A stretch of 44,840 nt of DNA from an uncultured Oscillospiraceae bacterium (lineage in GTDB: Bacteria > Bacillota > Clostridia > Oscillospirales > Ruminococcaceae). Under the pieces are notes generated by a model that saw only the letters and a list, made by a program, of their open reading frames with translations, made no database searches and was not told the origin of the DNA. The stretch spans positions 1 through 44,840 of the forward strand of contig CAKSPH010000019.1 in the NCBI GenBank assembly GCA_934481355.1. The letters are read 5' to 3'. Below, piece after piece: positions 1 through 6,837 of this stretch; position 1 is the stretch's first letter; every line of letters begins with the position of its first letter. Made by a program: the position numbers and the translations under genes.

Positions 1-929
1 TACTCAATATGGGTGCTGTCCAGTTTGAGGAACTGTGATTTCACAACGCTCTGCGGGAAGTCCTCGCCGTTCACACGGATATACTTTTTGGTGGAGCATA
101 CCACGTCGAGCATTATCCCGACGATTTCGTTTATCCTGCCTTTCTGCGTCGGACTGCTTTCAAGCAGATAATCGTAGGATATGTTATCACGGATAATGTC
201 CAGGTAGTCCGAACGTTCATCGGAGGAACTCAAATCCGGAATTGATGAATCATTCCTATCAATCCCATCATCGCTGTCGTAAGGATTGATTGATAGATGA
301 TTATTAACTATGGATTTATTAGCTTTAGATTTATATAATGAGGGAAAATCGGATTTTTCGGAACTAGCACCGAAGTTTGTGGGGAGCAGTACCGGAAGTT
401 CCTTGACACCCTGCTCCGGAGAATGTTCGGAGCAAGCACCGGAGTTATCTGGGATAGGCTCGTCAGGGATTTCTTGCTCCGGAGTTTTTTCGGAGCAAGG
501 GGGCGGTGCTTCGTTTTCAGCCTTGTTCTTACGCTTCTTCTCATAGGACAGAGCCGCAGCCGGCTTTATGGACATCTGCTTCTTTTCGCCCTCTGAAATG
601 AGCTTTGAAATAAGCTCTATATTCTCGATTATACGAAAACAGCGCTTGGCGGGAAGTCCACGGTTCTTGCTTTCGATAAGTCCGGATTCCACCAGGTTCT
701 TTATGCAGCGTTTCTGCTGATACTCAGAAAGGGCGGTGCTTGCTTCGAGGTCGGGAACGGTCGAGTAGAACCAGCCGCCATCGTCGAGCATACCGTTACG
801 CTCGTAGTAGCTGCATTTCGATATGAGGGCGGCATATATCACCGCTTCTGACAAACCGATTGCGTGAGCAAGCAAGCGGTTCACGGTCAGCGTGTTGCTG
901 GGGTTTAGCATTTGGAATATTGCGTTCAT
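1..929 (-). CDS. Replication-initiator-like protein, DUF6017 type (3' truncated by window edge)
   Basis: An open frame of 309 codons runs leftward from the ATG at 929 and leaves the window without a stop, so the C-terminus is missing. The start follows AGAAAGG about 9 bases upstream. Residues 1-110 look like a winged-helix region (start MNAIFQMLNPSNTLTVNRLL; later SEYQQKRCIKNLVESGLI). Residues ~125-215 are a low-complexity linker with repeated CSE(K/H)-PEQ motifs. The last ~75 residues (DYLDIIRDNISYDYLLES, then DFPQSVVKSQFLKLDS) match what I know of the DUF6017 domain at the C-terminus of replication proteins of Clostridia mobile elements. Role inferred: binds the element's origin and recruits replisome proteins. 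It probably shares an operon with the small gene just upstream (973-1176). Family call is from memory of motifs; a phage-type replisome organizer is the main alternative. Confidence 0.75.
   Translation of the reverse strand, partial: MNAIFQMLNPSNTLTVNRLLAHAIGLSEAVIYAALISKCSYYERNGMLDDGGWFYSTVPDLEASTALSEYQQKRCIKNLVESGLIESKNRGLPAKRCFRIIENIELISKLISEGEKKQMSIKPAAALSYEKKRKNKAENEAPPPCSEKTPEQEIPDEPIPDNSGACSEHSPEQGVKELPVLLPTNFGASSEKSDFPSLYKSKANKSIVNNHLSINPYDSDDGIDRNDSSIPDLSSSDERSDYLDIIRDNISYDYLLESSPTQKGRINEIVGIMLDVVCSTKKYIRVNGEDFPQSVVKSQFLKLDSTHIE
357..499. repeat. Iteron-like repeats inside the replication gene
   Basis: The linker of the replication gene contains a repeated element. TGCTCCG-9 nt-CGGAGCA (412-434) and CTTGCTCCG-9 nt-CGGAGCAAG (473-499) are inverted repeats with the same loop size and a shared TTCGGAGCAAG core. 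A weaker third copy starts at 357 (TTCGGAACTAGCACCG). The TTCGGA cores start at 357, 426 and 489, i.e. 69 and 63 bp apart. Either the repeats encode a repetitive linker, or they are initiator binding sites inside the gene. Confidence 0.5.
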
Positions 930-972
930 AAAAATCACGCCTTTCTGAAAAATAATTGCAGAATTATGGAAA

Positions 973-1176
973 TTATTTTTTCTGCGATGCTTTCCACTTT
1001 TCAACCCTGTCCTTGCAGCGCAAATCTTCTGCTGCTTTCGCTTCCTTATCTTTGAAGAACGGGCAGCCGCCCTTAAAGCTGCTGCTTACCAAAGCAGAGC
1101 ATTTCCCGTCCCAATAGGCAAAGCACTTACTGGAATTGCAGCGGGGCGACTTGGTGTTATAGAGAATGTTCAACAT
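973..1176 (-). CDS. Small Cys-rich protein (67 aa), probable mobile-element accessory
   Basis: The start at 1176 is chosen because AAAAGGAGACTATC precedes it; a longer frame from 1293 exists but has no ribosome binding site. The protein begins MLNILYNTKSPRCNSSKC and has four cysteines (CNSSKCFAYWDGKC, then GGCPFF), suggesting a small zinc-binding fold, followed by a charged Lys/Glu-rich tail. The gene sits 43 bases upstream of the DUF6017-type replication gene on the same strand. I have seen similar short Cys-rich proteins in conjugative elements of Clostridia, but I do not recognise a named family, and the function is unknown. Confidence 0.65.
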   Translation of the reverse strand: MLNILYNTKSPRCNSSKCFAYWDGKCSALVSSSFKGGCPFFKDKEAKAAEDLRCKDRVEKWKASQKK

Positions 1177-1331
1177 GATAGTCTCCTTTTTAGATTGTTT
1201 TGGTATATTGTGGAGCAAACAAATTCGGCTATTATGCCAAAATTTTGTCTGCGTTTTGTGCGTGGTGATGAAATCTTTGTTATTTATTAACAAACGCTTA
1301 TGCTATAAATTGAGCAACTGGCAGAATTATT

Positions 1332-1371
1332 AACAAAAAGGGAGAGCTTGAAAAAACTCTCCCTTTTTGTT
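1332..1371. terminator. Bidirectional intrinsic terminator
   Basis: Perfect 15-bp stem (1332-1346 with 1357-1371), GC-rich core GGGAGAG/CTCTCCC flanked by A5 and T5, 10-nt loop. Because A- and T-runs flank the core it can terminate on both strands. It lies between the replication module and the next gene. Confidence 0.8.
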
Positions 1372-1420
1372 ATTCGATTTCTGGTTTGCCGAATGTCTAT
1401 ACTATATTTATATATAGAAA

Positions 1421-1449
1421 AAGGACGCCTTTCAGTGAAAAGCGTCCTT
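1421..1449 (-). terminator. Intrinsic terminator for the 87-aa gene
   Basis: AAGGACGC (1421-1428) pairs with GCGTCCTT (1442-1449); the inner TTTC/GAAA extends the stem. Read on the - strand it ends in a T-run (CCTTTTTC), placing it about 130 bases beyond the stop codon of the gene at 1576-1839. Confidence 0.7.
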
Positions 1450-1485
1450 ATTATTGGTTAGGGTATGGTCTGCGTTGGTTGTGCG

Positions 1486-1558
1486 GCACTACAATTCCTT
1501 TTGTAATGCGGGTTCGCGACTATATCCCTTTGATGTCCCCTGTAATCGGAGGGGATCA
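1486..1558. other. Stem-loops in a gene-free stretch (1177-1575)
   Basis: The gap 1177-1575 has no supportable gene. Besides the two terminators it holds a stem-loop at 1486-1509 (GCA.TACAA / TTGTA.TGC, 6-nt loop) and another at 1531-1558 (TGAT..CCCCT / AGGGGATCA, 8-nt loop, 2-nt bulge). If transcribed leftward these lie in the 3' untranslated region of the 87-aa gene. They may instead be a non-coding RNA or a dispersed repeat; I cannot tell from one copy. Confidence 0.35.
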
Positions 1559-1575
1559 GTTATGTCAGCCGTAAA

Positions 1576-1839
1576 TTACTGCTGGTTGTCATCGGAAGCT
1601 GCGCCGGGGATGGGCTCAACGCGGTTGCCGTTTGTTATTCTGTACTTGTTTGTATCGAAGAGATTTATCTCATTGTTCCAGTAGGTAACGTTGTACTTGC
1701 CAACATTTACGACTGCGTATGTACCCTTCGGGGAAGCGTATACGACCTCGCCCTGAACGATGGGTCTTGTGTTTCCGTCGCTGTAATAGCTTTCCTTGAG
1801 TCTTACAACTACCTTGTCTCCTGCATGAATATTATCCAT
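1576..1839 (-). CDS. Hypothetical protein, small beta-rich (87 aa)
   Basis: The ATG at 1839 follows a very strong AAGGAGGAATTATAA site, and a near-consensus promoter lies upstream (1902-1930), so the gene is real and probably well expressed. The protein starts MDNIHAGDKVVVRLKESYYS and contains GEVVYASPKGTYAVV; alternating hydrophobic residues suggest a small SH3-like beta barrel. There is no signal peptide or membrane segment. The last ~15 residues (PIPGAASDDNQQ) look disordered. I do not recognise the family. It stands alone between terminators and is divergent from the Fe-S protein gene at 2104. Confidence 0.75.
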   Translation of the reverse strand: MDNIHAGDKVVVRLKESYYSDGNTRPIVQGEVVYASPKGTYAVVNVGKYNVTYWNNEINLFDTNKYRITNGNRVEPIPGAASDDNQQ

Positions 1840-1901
1840 TTATAATTCCTCCTTGGTTTGATTAAGCTGTCATCGATCATTCGACAGAAATTACAAACAT
1901 A

Positions 1902-1930
1902 ATTGTAGCACATATTATTCGGACTGTCAA
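1902..1930 (-). promoter_or_regulatory. Sigma-A promoter of the 87-aa gene
   Basis: On the - strand: TTGACA (1930-1925), 17-bp spacer, TACAAT (1907-1902). Confidence 0.8.
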
Positions 1931-2023
1931 GCAGAAACGCAAAAAAAGTTTTTATCTGCCCGCGGTTTATTTGGTATGAGCTGCAAGAAAAATGTGGCTT
2001 GAAATGTAGTTTATGCCACTCTA

Positions 2024-2052
2024 TTGACATTCTGTGAAAAAAGCGTTATCAT
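2024..2052 (+). promoter_or_regulatory. Sigma-A promoter of the Fe-S protein gene
   Basis: TTGACA at 2024-2029, 17-bp spacer, TATCAT at 2047-2052. A second hexamer TATAAT at 2054-2059 would be 24 bp away and is less likely to be the -10. Confidence 0.75.
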
Positions 2053-2103
2053 ATATAATGCGGCGGTAATGCCGCGAATTATCAGGAGAAACGGAGATTT
2101 AAC

Positions 2104-2802
2104 ATGATAAGACAGATAATACATATAGACAAAGAGAAATGCAACGGCTGCGGTCTGTGCGCAAACGCCTGCAAGGAAGCCGCTATCGGCATAGTTAACG
2201 GAAAAGCGGAACTCCTCCGGGAGGATTTCTGCGACGGGCTTGGCAACTGCCTGCCAGCCTGTCCAACGAATGCTATCAGCTTTGTTCAGCGCGAAGCTCC
2301 GGAGTTTGACGAGGAAGCCGTAAAGCGCCACCTTGCGGAAAAGGAAGCTCCGAAGCCGGTATTCACAGGATGCCCCGGAATGAGAGCGGCTCAGATGAAG
2401 CCGAAATCGGCTCCGGCGGGCGTGGGGGAGGTTCCCGGTATGCTCAGCCAGTGGCCGGTACAGATAAAGCTTGCCGGAGCAGGGGCTCCGTACTTCAGCG
2501 GCTGCGACCTGCTTATCGCCGCAGACTGTACCGCGTACGCCTTCGGCGATTTCCACAGAAAGTACATCAGCGGCAGAGTAACGCTTATCGGCTGTCCTAA
2601 GCTTGATGATGTGGATTACGCCGAGAAGCTCGGGGAAATAATCCGCGTGAATGACATCAGGAGCATAACTGTTGTCCGCATGGAAGTTCCCTGCTGCGGA
2701 GGAATCGTCAGCGCCGTGGGACGCGCAGTCAGCGCCAGCGGAAAGAATATTCCGGTCCGTGTGGATATTATCACCACGGACGGACAGATAGTGTCAGAAT
2801 AA
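2104..2802 (+). CDS. 4Fe-4S ferredoxin-type protein (232 aa)
   Basis: The first motif is complete (CNGCGLCANAC, Cys 13/16/19/23). The second, CDGLGNCLPACP (Cys 43/49/53), keeps only three cysteines: the usual second Cys is Leu46. Residues ~88-232 hold further conserved-looking cysteines: GCPG, SGCDLLIAADCTAYAFG, LIGCPKLDD and PCCGG. This domain order matches a family of soluble clostridial ferredoxin-like proteins whose reaction is not established. It is cytoplasmic, with no signal peptide or membrane helix. Probable role is electron transfer with metal-centre chemistry in the C-terminal half. It is monocistronic, with its own promoter and a terminator directly after the stop. Confidence 0.85.
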   Translation: MIRQIIHIDKEKCNGCGLCANACKEAAIGIVNGKAELLREDFCDGLGNCLPACPTNAISFVQREAPEFDEEAVKRHLAEKEAPKPVFTGCPGMRAAQMKPKSAPAGVGEVPGMLSQWPVQIKLAGAGAPYFSGCDLLIAADCTAYAFGDFHRKYISGRVTLIGCPKLDDVDYAEKLGEIIRVNDIRSITVVRMEVPCCGGIVSAVGRAVSASGKNIPVRVDIITTDGQIVSE

Positions 2803-2807
2803 CCATA

Positions 2808-2841
2808 TTCAGCCGGGAGATCTCTTCCGGCTGAAATTTTT
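2808..2841 (+). terminator. Intrinsic terminator
   Basis: TTCAGCCGG (2808-2816) pairs with CCGGCTGAA (2827-2835), extended inward by three pairs to a 4-nt loop, followed by ATTTTT. Confidence 0.85.
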
Positions 2842-2904
2842 ATGAAAATTGTGCTGAATGTTGTAATTGAGCCGCCGTACGGTCAAGATTTAGTGAATTT
2901 CGAT

Positions 2905-2933
2905 TTGACAAAACCGCAATATAGTGGTATAAT
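2905..2933 (+). promoter_or_regulatory. Consensus sigma-A promoter for the radical SAM-ruv operon
   Basis: Perfect TTGACA (2905-2910), 17-bp spacer, perfect TATAAT (2928-2933), about 36 bases before the first start codon. Confidence 0.9.
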
Positions 2934-2968
2934 ATAATGAATAATTTTATGCGTAGAGGTGTATCAAA

Positions 2969-3586
2969 ATGACGATTTTTTACAAATTTGACGGTCAGAT
3001 GTACATTAATATAACCAACGGCTGCCCCTGCAACTGTGTATTCTGCCTGCGGAACAATTCCGATTCCGTAAAGGATAACGACAGTCTCTGGCTGGAGCAT
3101 GAGCCATCCTTTGAGGAGATAATTTCCGCTTATGAGGCTTTCGACAAGACCGGCTGCACGAACGCGATATTCTGCGGCTACGGCGAGCCCACAGTCCGGG
3201 CGGATATGCTGGTAAAGACTGCGGAGTATATCCGCGGGCACTCCGATATGAAGATACGGCTTAATACCAACGGACTTGTCCGTATGATCCACCCGGATTT
3301 CGATGTGGAGCGCTTCCGGGGGCTTATCGACATTGCCTCAATCAGCCTTAACGCGCCGGACGCCAAGCGCTACAACGAGGTCACAAGGCCGCATTTCGGC
3401 GAGCCGGCATTTCAGGCAATGCTGGATTTCGCCAGGGACATGAAGAACATGGGCGTGCAGACCAAGTTCACGGTGGTCGATGTTATCTCCGGGGAGGAGA
3501 TAGACCGCTGTCAGAAGCTGGCGGACAGCATGGGGATACCGCTCAGGGTGCGTGAGTACATCACAGACAACGAAAGCTACACATGA
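2969..3586 (+). CDS. TatD-linked type radical SAM protein (205 aa)
   Basis: The radical SAM Cys motif sits in NGCPCNCVFCLRN (C-x3-C-x2-C), preceded by MYINITNGC. GYGEPT is the glycine-rich SAM-contacting motif, and LNTNGL and ISLNAP are typical barrel strands. At ~205 residues this matches the short family known as TatD family-associated radical SAM proteins, whose substrate is unknown. It has no extra C-terminal Fe-S domain. No tatD lies next to it; instead its stop codon overlaps the ruvC start (ATGA at 3583-3586), so it is translationally coupled to the Holliday-junction operon. The start follows TAGAGGTG. Confidence 0.8.
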   Translation: MTIFYKFDGQMYINITNGCPCNCVFCLRNNSDSVKDNDSLWLEHEPSFEEIISAYEAFDKTGCTNAIFCGYGEPTVRADMLVKTAEYIRGHSDMKIRLNTNGLVRMIHPDFDVERFRGLIDIASISLNAPDAKRYNEVTRPHFGEPAFQAMLDFARDMKNMGVQTKFTVVDVISGEEIDRCQKLADSMGIPLRVREYITDNESYT

Positions 3587-4131
3587 GAATAATCGGGATA
3601 GACCCGGGATATGCGATAGTCGGCTACGGAGTGCTGGATTACAGCCGGGCGCAGTTTTCCGTGGTGAACTACGGTGCTATAACGACTGACGCGGGGACAA
3701 GTTTTGACCTCCGGCTGATGGAGATATACAACGATATGAACAAGGTGCTGGATATGTTCAGACCGGATTGTATGTCCATCGAGAAGCTGTACTTCACAAA
3801 CAACAAGACCACGGGAATCGACGTTGCGCAGGCGCGCGGGGTAATTCTGCTGTCCGCCGTTCAGCATGACGTTGATATCTACGAATACACGCCCATGCAG
3901 GTAAAGCAGGCTGTCGTAGGTTACGGCAAGGCGGAAAAACATCAGGTTCAGGAGATGGTGAAGAACATTCTCCGCCTGAACGAAATACCCAGGCCGGACG
4001 ACACTGCGGACGCAGTGGCTCTTGCCATATGCCACGGACATTCCAGCGGATCCCAGCTCTCTGCGCTGATTGCAAAGGCGACAGAGAACGACGGCGCGCG
4101 GGGAAAAATATTCCACAGGAACAAGAGGTAA
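3583..4131 (+). CDS. ruvC: Holliday junction resolvase RuvC
   Basis: RuvC cuts four-way DNA junctions symmetrically during recombinational repair, acting with RuvAB. The start MRIIGIDPGYAIVGYG and the four acidic metal ligands are present: Asp7, Glu67, Asp140 and Asp143 (in DDTADAVALAICH). The length of 182 aa is normal for the family. The ATG overlaps the stop of the upstream radical SAM gene by four bases, and ruvA starts 5 bases after this stop, so the cluster is one operon. The last ~25 residues (GARGKIFHRNKR) form a basic tail, common in RuvC. Confidence 0.97.
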   Translation: MRIIGIDPGYAIVGYGVLDYSRAQFSVVNYGAITTDAGTSFDLRLMEIYNDMNKVLDMFRPDCMSIEKLYFTNNKTTGIDVAQARGVILLSAVQHDVDIYEYTPMQVKQAVVGYGKAEKHQVQEMVKNILRLNEIPRPDDTADAVALAICHGHSSGSQLSALIAKATENDGARGKIFHRNKR

Positions 4132-4136
4132 TTTAC

Positions 4137-4736
4137 ATGATATACAGCTTACACGGCGAACTTATCCACACTGAACCTAACCTTGCGGTGGTGGAGTGCG
4201 GGGGAGTGGGCTACGCCTGCCGTACCACGATGAACACGCTGAAAAAGATAGGAAGCAGCGGCGATGTGAAACTTTTCACGCAGTTAAACGTCCGGGAGGA
4301 CGCGGTCGATCTGTTCGGCTTCGCGGATACTGCGGAGTTACAGGCGTTCAGGCAGCTTACTTCCGTTTCGGGAGTAGGTCCCAAGGCGGCGCTGTCGATA
4401 CTCTCGGATATAACACCGTCAAAGCTGGCTTTGTGCATAACCACCGGCGACAGCAAGACCCTGACCCGCTCTCCGGGCATAGGCAACAAGATAGCCCAGC
4501 GAATCGTGATGGAGCTCAAGGACAAGGTCGCAAAGGAGCAGCACATTTCAGCGGCGGATTTTGGCGTTGAACCAGCAACAGCCGCGGCAGCTGGCGGAAA
4601 TGCGGCTGCGGAGGCAGTCACGGCGCTCTGCGTGCTTGGATTCGCGCTGCCTCAGGCTCAGGCGGCGCTTGCAGGCGCGAACCCTGACAGCACGGTTGAG
4701 GAGCTTATAAAGTACGCGCTGAAGCGGCTTGGCTGA
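4137..4736 (+). CDS. ruvA: Holliday junction branch migration protein RuvA
   Basis: RuvA is the junction-binding tetramer that loads the RuvB motor. The start at 4137 (MIYSLHGELIHTEPN) is chosen over an upstream in-frame ATG because AAGAGGT precedes it and because families start at this point. Length is 199 aa. Residues 1-63 form the OB fold; the helix-hairpin-helix motifs are seen in TSVSGVGPKAALSIL and RSPGIGNKIAQRIVMEL. An Ala-rich linker (~145-160) leads to the C-terminal RuvB-binding domain, ending VEELIKYALKRLG. The 3' end lies close to the next gene. Confidence 0.97.
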   Translation: MIYSLHGELIHTEPNLAVVECGGVGYACRTTMNTLKKIGSSGDVKLFTQLNVREDAVDLFGFADTAELQAFRQLTSVSGVGPKAALSILSDITPSKLALCITTGDSKTLTRSPGIGNKIAQRIVMELKDKVAKEQHISAADFGVEPATAAAAGGNAAAEAVTALCVLGFALPQAQAALAGANPDSTVEELIKYALKRLG

Positions 4737-4767
4737 TCAAAAACAGTCTGGTAAGGGTGGTGATTTA

Positions 4768-5718
4768 ATGCAGCAATGGTGGGAAAAGGCTACAAGAGAA
4801 ATGAGGCTCTGCATTGTTTTGGGAGCTGCTGCTATCGGAGAAGCCGCAGTGTTTCTTCTTTATCTGTACAGCGAGGAAACCACGAAAAACGAGCTTCTTT
4901 TTGCGGTCACATTCATGTGTATCGGCGCGCTGTGTTCAGCGTGGGCGATCATTTATCTGGTGTGGAAGTATTTCCACGAAAAAATCAAAATGCGCCGTGC
5001 TGCATTAAAGGCGCTTGGAAAGCACGGACTGAAAGTCATGGCGAACGACGAAAGCGCCCGGGTCGCCTACAAGGGAATCGTGAAACTGTTCCAGGGCTAT
5101 TACCCTGACGCGGAGGAGCTTCTGCTGAGATCCCTCAGCATGGCGGGCGTGCGGCAGAATCAGCTTTTCTGCGTGGAGTGGCTCGTGAAGCTGTACGAGG
5201 AGACGGAAAACGAAGCGCGCCTGCTGTGGGCATTCCGCAAGGCGGCGGAGGTCGCACCGGACAATCCGGAAGTACAGTCCCGGCTGGGTCATGCGTATTA
5301 CGCTGACGGAAAGCTCGAAAACGCGGAGTACTGCTTTGAGCAGGCGCTGAAATACGACCCGAATCACGGATATTCCTATTACAGCCTGTCGCTCATCTAT
5401 ATGCTGCGCGGCGAGGACGACCGTGCACTTGAAACTCTGAAAAAGCTGGAAACCATACAGGCGGGTCACCCGCTTGTTCAGGCGGAGCTTGCCACATGGT
5501 ACGCAATGCACGATGATGAAAAATCAGCCGAGGAGCACTACGACAAGGCGATACTCTGCGGCTACAAGGAGCCGGAGCAGCTCTCAAAGCGCATGACCGC
5601 GCTTCGTATGTTCAACCATGCGGAGGAAGCGGACGGCGAAGATCTTCCGGCGAATTACTACCGCCGCATAGAAAAGGAAGAACCACAGGACACGGAGGAG
5701 AACGATAAAGATGCTTGA
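4768..5718 (+). CDS. Membrane-anchored TPR protein in the ruv operon (316 aa)
   Basis: The ATG at 4768 is chosen because AAGGGTGG precedes it; a TTG at 4729 overlapping ruvA is also possible and would add 13 residues. Two hydrophobic helices lie near residues 10-34 and 42-64 ([38 protein letters not shown]). A soluble domain of tetratricopeptide repeats follows, for example [20 protein letters not shown] and [20 protein letters not shown]. The C-terminal tail is acidic. TPRs bind partner proteins, but the partner is unknown. The gene overlaps ruvB by 8 bases, so it is translationally coupled to it. No enzymatic motif is visible. Confidence 0.85.
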   Translation: MQQWWEKATREMRLCIVLGAAAIGEAAVFLLYLYSEETTKNELLFAVTFMCIGALCSAWAIIYLVWKYFHEKIKMRRAALKALGKHGLKVMANDESARVAYKGIVKLFQGYYPDAEELLLRSLSMAGVRQNQLFCVEWLVKLYEETENEARLLWAFRKAAEVAPDNPEVQSRLGHAYYADGKLENAEYCFEQALKYDPNHGYSYYSLSLIYMLRGEDDRALETLKKLETIQAGHPLVQAELATWYAMHDDEKSAEEHYDKAILCGYKEPEQLSKRMTALRMFNHAEEADGEDLPANYYRRIEKEEPQDTEENDKDA

Positions 5719-6763
5719 AATGTCTGAATTCGGGGGAAATCCCGGGAACAGTAACAGAATAGTCGAGCCGGAATATAATGAGGCAGATACCGATATCGAG
5801 TATTCCCTCCGTCCGAAGGTACTTGACGAATACATAGGTCAGGAAAAGGTCAAGGAGAACATGAAGGTCTACATAGAGGCCGCAAAGAAGCGCGGCGAGT
5901 GCCTTGACCACGTTCTGCTGTACGGACCTCCCGGGCTTGGAAAGACCACGCTCTCCTGCATTATCGCAAACGAGATGGGGGTCAATATCCGCGTGACGTC
6001 CGGCCCCGCCATAGAAAAGGCGGGCGATCTCGCGGCCCTGCTGACGAACCTCCAGCCGAACGACGTGCTGTTCATCGACGAGATACACAGGCTCTCCCGG
6101 CAGGTGGAGGAAGTCCTCTACCCGGCAATGGAGGACTATGTTCTGGACATAATCATGGGCAACGGTCCGTCTGCGCGGTCTATCCGCATTGACCTGCCGA
6201 GGTTCACGCTGATAGGCGCTACAACGCGCTCCGGGCAGCTTTCTGCGCCGCTGCGCGACCGTTTCGGCGTAATTCAGCGGCTGGAGCTGTACACTCCCGA
6301 GGAGCTTTGCAGCATTGTGCAGCGCTCGGCGATAATTCTCGCGATTCCCTGTACCAGGGACGGCGCGATGGAGATAGCGAAGCGTTCCCGCGGAACTCCG
6401 CGAATCGCGAACCGGCTGTTAAAGCGCGTGCGCGACTACGCCGAGGTGCTCGGGGACGGAAAGATAACACAGGAGATAGCGGATATCGCGTTAGCCCGGG
6501 AGGATATCGACAAGCTGGGTCTTGACAGCCTTGACCGCCGCTTCATCGAAATGATAATCAAGGGCTACAACGGAGGTCCGGTGGGTCTTGAAACGCTGGC
6601 TTCGGCGCTTGGCGAAGAATCCGTCACGCTGGAGGAGGTCTGCGAACCGTTCCTTATGCAGCTCGGTTTCATTGCGAGGACTCCACGGGGCAGGACAGCC
6701 ACAGCCCTTGCTTACAGACATCTCGGGATACTCCAGAACGGTCAGCAGACGCTGGATTTTTAA
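5711..6763 (+). CDS. ruvB: Holliday junction branch migration ATPase RuvB
   Basis: RuvB is the AAA+ motor that drives branch migration on RuvA-bound junctions. An N-terminal extension (~20 residues) leads to [14 protein letters not shown]. Walker A is GPPGLGKTT, Walker B FIDEIHRL, sensor 1 GATTRSG, and the arginine-finger region is APLRDRFGV. The winged-helix C-terminal domain carries [12 protein letters not shown] and [10 protein letters not shown]. At 350 aa it is full length. It starts 8 bases inside the upstream TPR gene and completes the ruvC-ruvA-TPR-ruvB operon. Confidence 0.98.
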   Translation: MLEMSEFGGNPGNSNRIVEPEYNEADTDIEYSLRPKVLDEYIGQEKVKENMKVYIEAAKKRGECLDHVLLYGPPGLGKTTLSCIIANEMGVNIRVTSGPAIEKAGDLAALLTNLQPNDVLFIDEIHRLSRQVEEVLYPAMEDYVLDIIMGNGPSARSIRIDLPRFTLIGATTRSGQLSAPLRDRFGVIQRLELYTPEELCSIVQRSAIILAIPCTRDGAMEIAKRSRGTPRIANRLLKRVRDYAEVLGDGKITQEIADIALAREDIDKLGLDSLDRRFIEMIIKGYNGGPVGLETLASALGEESVTLEEVCEPFLMQLGFIARTPRGRTATALAYRHLGILQNGQQTLDF

Positions 6764-6784
6764 TAGGAAAAACCGCAAATCGAA

Positions 6785-6822
6785 CATTAATTTCGCATTA
6801 CGCATTATAAATTACGAATTAT
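6785..6822. repeat. Short AT-rich imperfect repeats between ruvB and glmM
   Basis: Tandem CGCATTA (two copies) followed by ATAAATTACGAATTATAA, a partly palindromic AT-rich stretch. It could be a slippage repeat or a remnant of a dispersed element. No promoter or terminator can be assigned. Confidence 0.3.
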
Positions 6823-6837
6823 AACATGGGGGTCAAT

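Noticed and set aside
473..499. Hairpin with T-run as a transcription terminator
   Set aside because: It lies inside an open frame and the T-run is in the loop, not after the stem, so termination is unlikely. Treated as a repeat instead.
308..546. Short frames on both strands within the replication gene
   Set aside because: They lie inside the longer leftward frame that runs from 929 to beyond the window. No RBS of their own.
1500..1530. GGTTCGCGAC resembling a tRNA T-loop
   Set aside because: No matching acceptor, D or anticodon stems around it, so no tRNA is called.
1386..1684. Two overlapping + strand frames of 62 and 76 codons
   Set aside because: No ribosome binding site. They cross the terminator and the 87-aa gene on the other strand, and the products look like random translation.
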